From: an uncultured Lachnospiraceae bacterium
GTDB taxonomy: Bacteria > Bacillota > Clostridia > Lachnospirales > Lachnospiraceae
Direction: 5' to 3'
Length of the DNA: 7,091 bases
NCBI GenBank assembly: GCA_900313435.1
Contig: OMRF01000039.1
Coordinates: 1 to 7,091, forward strand
Positions 5,784 through 7,091 of the stretch are shown here, one piece after another (within the stretch, counting starts at the first letter, position 1; every line of letters begins with the position of its first letter). The translations under genes were made by a program, and so were the position numbers. The notes beneath the pieces were generated by a model that did not search any database, was not told the origin of the DNA, and saw nothing but the letters and a program-made list of their open reading frames with translations.

Positions 5784-6233
5784 CTATTCCGCCGAAAGGC
5801 GTTCCATACCATGCTGCATCAGCATCTCGTCTATTTTATCAAAATCAAATACCCGATTGTTTATCGCGACTATCAACACTGCGTCACGTGAATCCTTAGA
5901 GTATAATTCATTAAACCCGTAAAGCTTCAAGGCCCGGTTGGTCTCGTCCCAGTTGAAATGCCCCGCAACGCAGAAACGGATGATGAGGTCCCGGTTCTTG
6001 GTGTGCTTTTCCATTGTGAGGATCTTGCTGCCGTAAGACTCCGTAACCCCGGCAAAAGAATAAACATCCTTTAACTTTATATCCTTCTCATCAAGGACAT
6101 CCTTCATATAATAATAAAAGGCCTTCTTCTCATCAGCCAGGTACTTCTCATTGTCCTTGAAATAATGCTTAAGCTGATCCGGCCTCATATCCACCAAAAG
6201 ATCATTCAGCTCATCCGTTGGTTTTTTCTCCAT
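5784..6233 (-). CDS. HTH (XRE-like) protein paired with a Ser/Thr kinase
   Basis: This 149-residue protein has no signal peptide or membrane segment. An acidic, charged helical N-terminus (1-45) is followed by what looks like an XRE-like helix-turn-helix at about 49-105. There KLKDVYSFAGVTESYGSKIL aligns with the usual first helices, and RDLIIRFCVAG and DETNRALKLYG (96-106) with the later ones. The pattern YGSKIL..EKHTKNRD, then ET.RALKLYG..ELY.K..RDAVLI, resembles a family of small clostridial HTH proteins that I recognise from general knowledge and not from a search. The gene overlaps the kinase gene by 23 bp and has GAAGGG eight nucleotides before its ATG, so the two are probably translationally coupled. 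A plausible inference is that the HTH protein is the kinase's substrate or output. DNA binding is not shown, and an adaptor role is equally possible. Confidence 0.65.
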   Translation of the reverse strand: MEKKPTDELNDLLVDMRPDQLKHYFKDNEKYLADEKKAFYYYMKDVLDEKDIKLKDVYSFAGVTESYGSKILTMEKHTKNRDLIIRFCVAGHFNWDETNRALKLYGFNELYSKDSRDAVLIVAINNRVFDFDKIDEMLMQHGMERLSAE

Positions 6234-7091
6234 TTATCTTACCCTTCAATTCATCAAGCGCCTTAATAAGCTCCGATGCGCTGTACCTTTCAGCCGCATT
6301 AAGATTGATGCAGCGCTCGATGATATCCCAAAGTGCGCCCTTTGCCCTCTCCTCCTTTGGGAATTTTCTTGTGACCATGACATTTAATAATATACCAAGC
6401 GCATATATATCCGACTTCGCTGACGAAGCGGACAGTCCGTACCCCACCTGCTCCGGAGCCGCGTAAAACCGCGTCCCCATGTACATTGTGTCGTCCGTTT
6501 TGTCCGGATCATACCATTTTGCAACATTCATGTCGAGGAGGTATATCTCATCCTCAGGTGTTACCATGATGTTTGACGGCTTGATATCCCTGTGTATGAT
6601 CGGGTTCGAAAGACTATGAAGGTGATCCAAAATCCTTAAGACACTGCTCGCAATATCAACGGCCCTTTCCATTGGTATGGCCTCATCCTCAAGGATGTCA
6701 GCTATGGTTTTTCCCTCAATATATTCCTCTATGATAATAAGGAAATTACTGCTCTCATAAATCTCGTGAATGACGGGCATATGCTCTACGGGATTTTCCT
6801 TCAGATAATCATATACACTTCTGTTGTATGTGGAAAGAAGCTTTTTGATAAACCTTCGTCCGCTGTCACGGTGTTTTACGAGGATAATATCAGGCCGGTC
6901 ATCGATATGCTCTATATCCTCATACAACGATAAAGCAAGCACTGCTTCGTCCGAAAGCCCCTTGTACGGGTTCTTCTGATCTGCCTGAAATTCATCTTCG
7001 GTAGCATAGATCTCGTTTTCCGAGATCCTGTTCACATATCCGCATTCTCTGCAGGTCCACTCTCCGGTATTTTCAGAAAAACCCTCCTGGA
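6211..7091 (-). CDS. Ser/Thr protein kinase with N-terminal zinc-ribbon-like segment, 5' end beyond window
   Basis: This is a eukaryotic-like (Hanks-type) Ser/Thr kinase. Numbered from the GTG at 7035, it shows the ATP-anchoring lysine in FIKKL (62-66), the catalytic loop HRDIKPSN (148-155, Asp150), DMN in place of DFG (168-170, metal-binding Asp168), GT (187-188), APEQ (193-196), SDIYALG (208-214) and AERYSA (248-253). The glycine-rich loop is not recognisable. No membrane segment, PASTA repeat or other sensor follows; the protein ends near residue 274. The GTG lacks a Shine-Dalgarno site, and the frame stays open upstream to the window edge. It encodes GEWTCRECGYVN just before and across the GTG, a WxCxxCGxxN zinc-ribbon-like motif. 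The real start is therefore most likely outside the window. The gene overlaps the HTH-like gene by 23 bp. Substrates are unknown; the neighbour is an obvious candidate (inference). Confidence 0.88.
   Translation of the reverse strand, partial: QEGFSENTGEWTCRECGYVNRISENEIYATEDEFQADQKNPYKGLSDEAVLALSLYEDIEHIDDRPDIILVKHRDSGRRFIKKLLSTYNRSVYDYLKENPVEHMPVIHEIYESSNFLIIIEEYIEGKTIADILEDEAIPMERAVDIASSVLRILDHLHSLSNPIIHRDIKPSNIMVTPEDEIYLLDMNVAKWYDPDKTDDTMYMGTRFYAAPEQVGYGLSASSAKSDIYALGILLNVMVTRKFPKEERAKGALWDIIERCINLNAAERYSASELIKALDELKGKINGEKTNG

Overview
All genes that can be supported here lie on the minus strand, so the window reads from high to low coordinates. Base composition is moderate. Shine-Dalgarno sites are strong (AGGAGG/AAAGGAGG type), genes are short and often overlap, and a TPP riboswitch is followed by an intrinsic terminator. 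A chemoreceptor and a kinase/HTH pair with clostridial-looking motifs are also present. Together these suggest a Gram-positive Clostridia/Lachnospiraceae-like chromosome, possibly of a motile gut or rumen anaerobe. The taxonomic call is inference from style, not from a marker gene.

Right part (7091 to 4963): an apparent four-gene unit. It encodes a Ser/Thr protein kinase cut by the window edge, a 149-residue HTH-like protein overlapping it by 23 bp, a 160-residue flavodoxin-like protein 12 nt further on, and a YbjQ/UPF0145 protein after another 14 nt. The kinase reading frame continues upstream of its first GTG to the window edge and encodes a CxxC zinc-ribbon-like segment, so its true start is outside.

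Middle (4962 to 3113): an 89-nt gap holds a plausible sigma-A promoter overlapped by an inverted repeat. It is followed by a full-length transmembrane methyl-accepting chemotaxis protein that starts at TTG behind a near-perfect Shine-Dalgarno site.

Left part (3110 to 1): directly after the chemoreceptor stop comes a TPP riboswitch aptamer, then an intrinsic terminator, then thiM, thiE, a HAD-family phosphatase gene and thiD. These four genes overlap one another by 14, 1 and 4 bp. ThiM phosphorylates the thiazole alcohol, ThiD phosphorylates the hydroxymethylpyrimidine, and ThiE joins the two into thiamine monophosphate. The HAD protein may supply a phosphatase step, perhaps removing the phosphate from thiamine monophosphate (inference). 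No thiC or thiazole-synthesis gene is seen, so the visible part is a thiamine-precursor salvage operon switched off by TPP. A Shine-Dalgarno-like sequence after thiD hints that another gene follows just past position 1.

The most useful corrections are the starts of thiM (2940) and thiE (2132) and the open 5' end of the kinase. The least explained part is the zinc-ribbon kinase / HTH / flavodoxin / YbjQ cluster.
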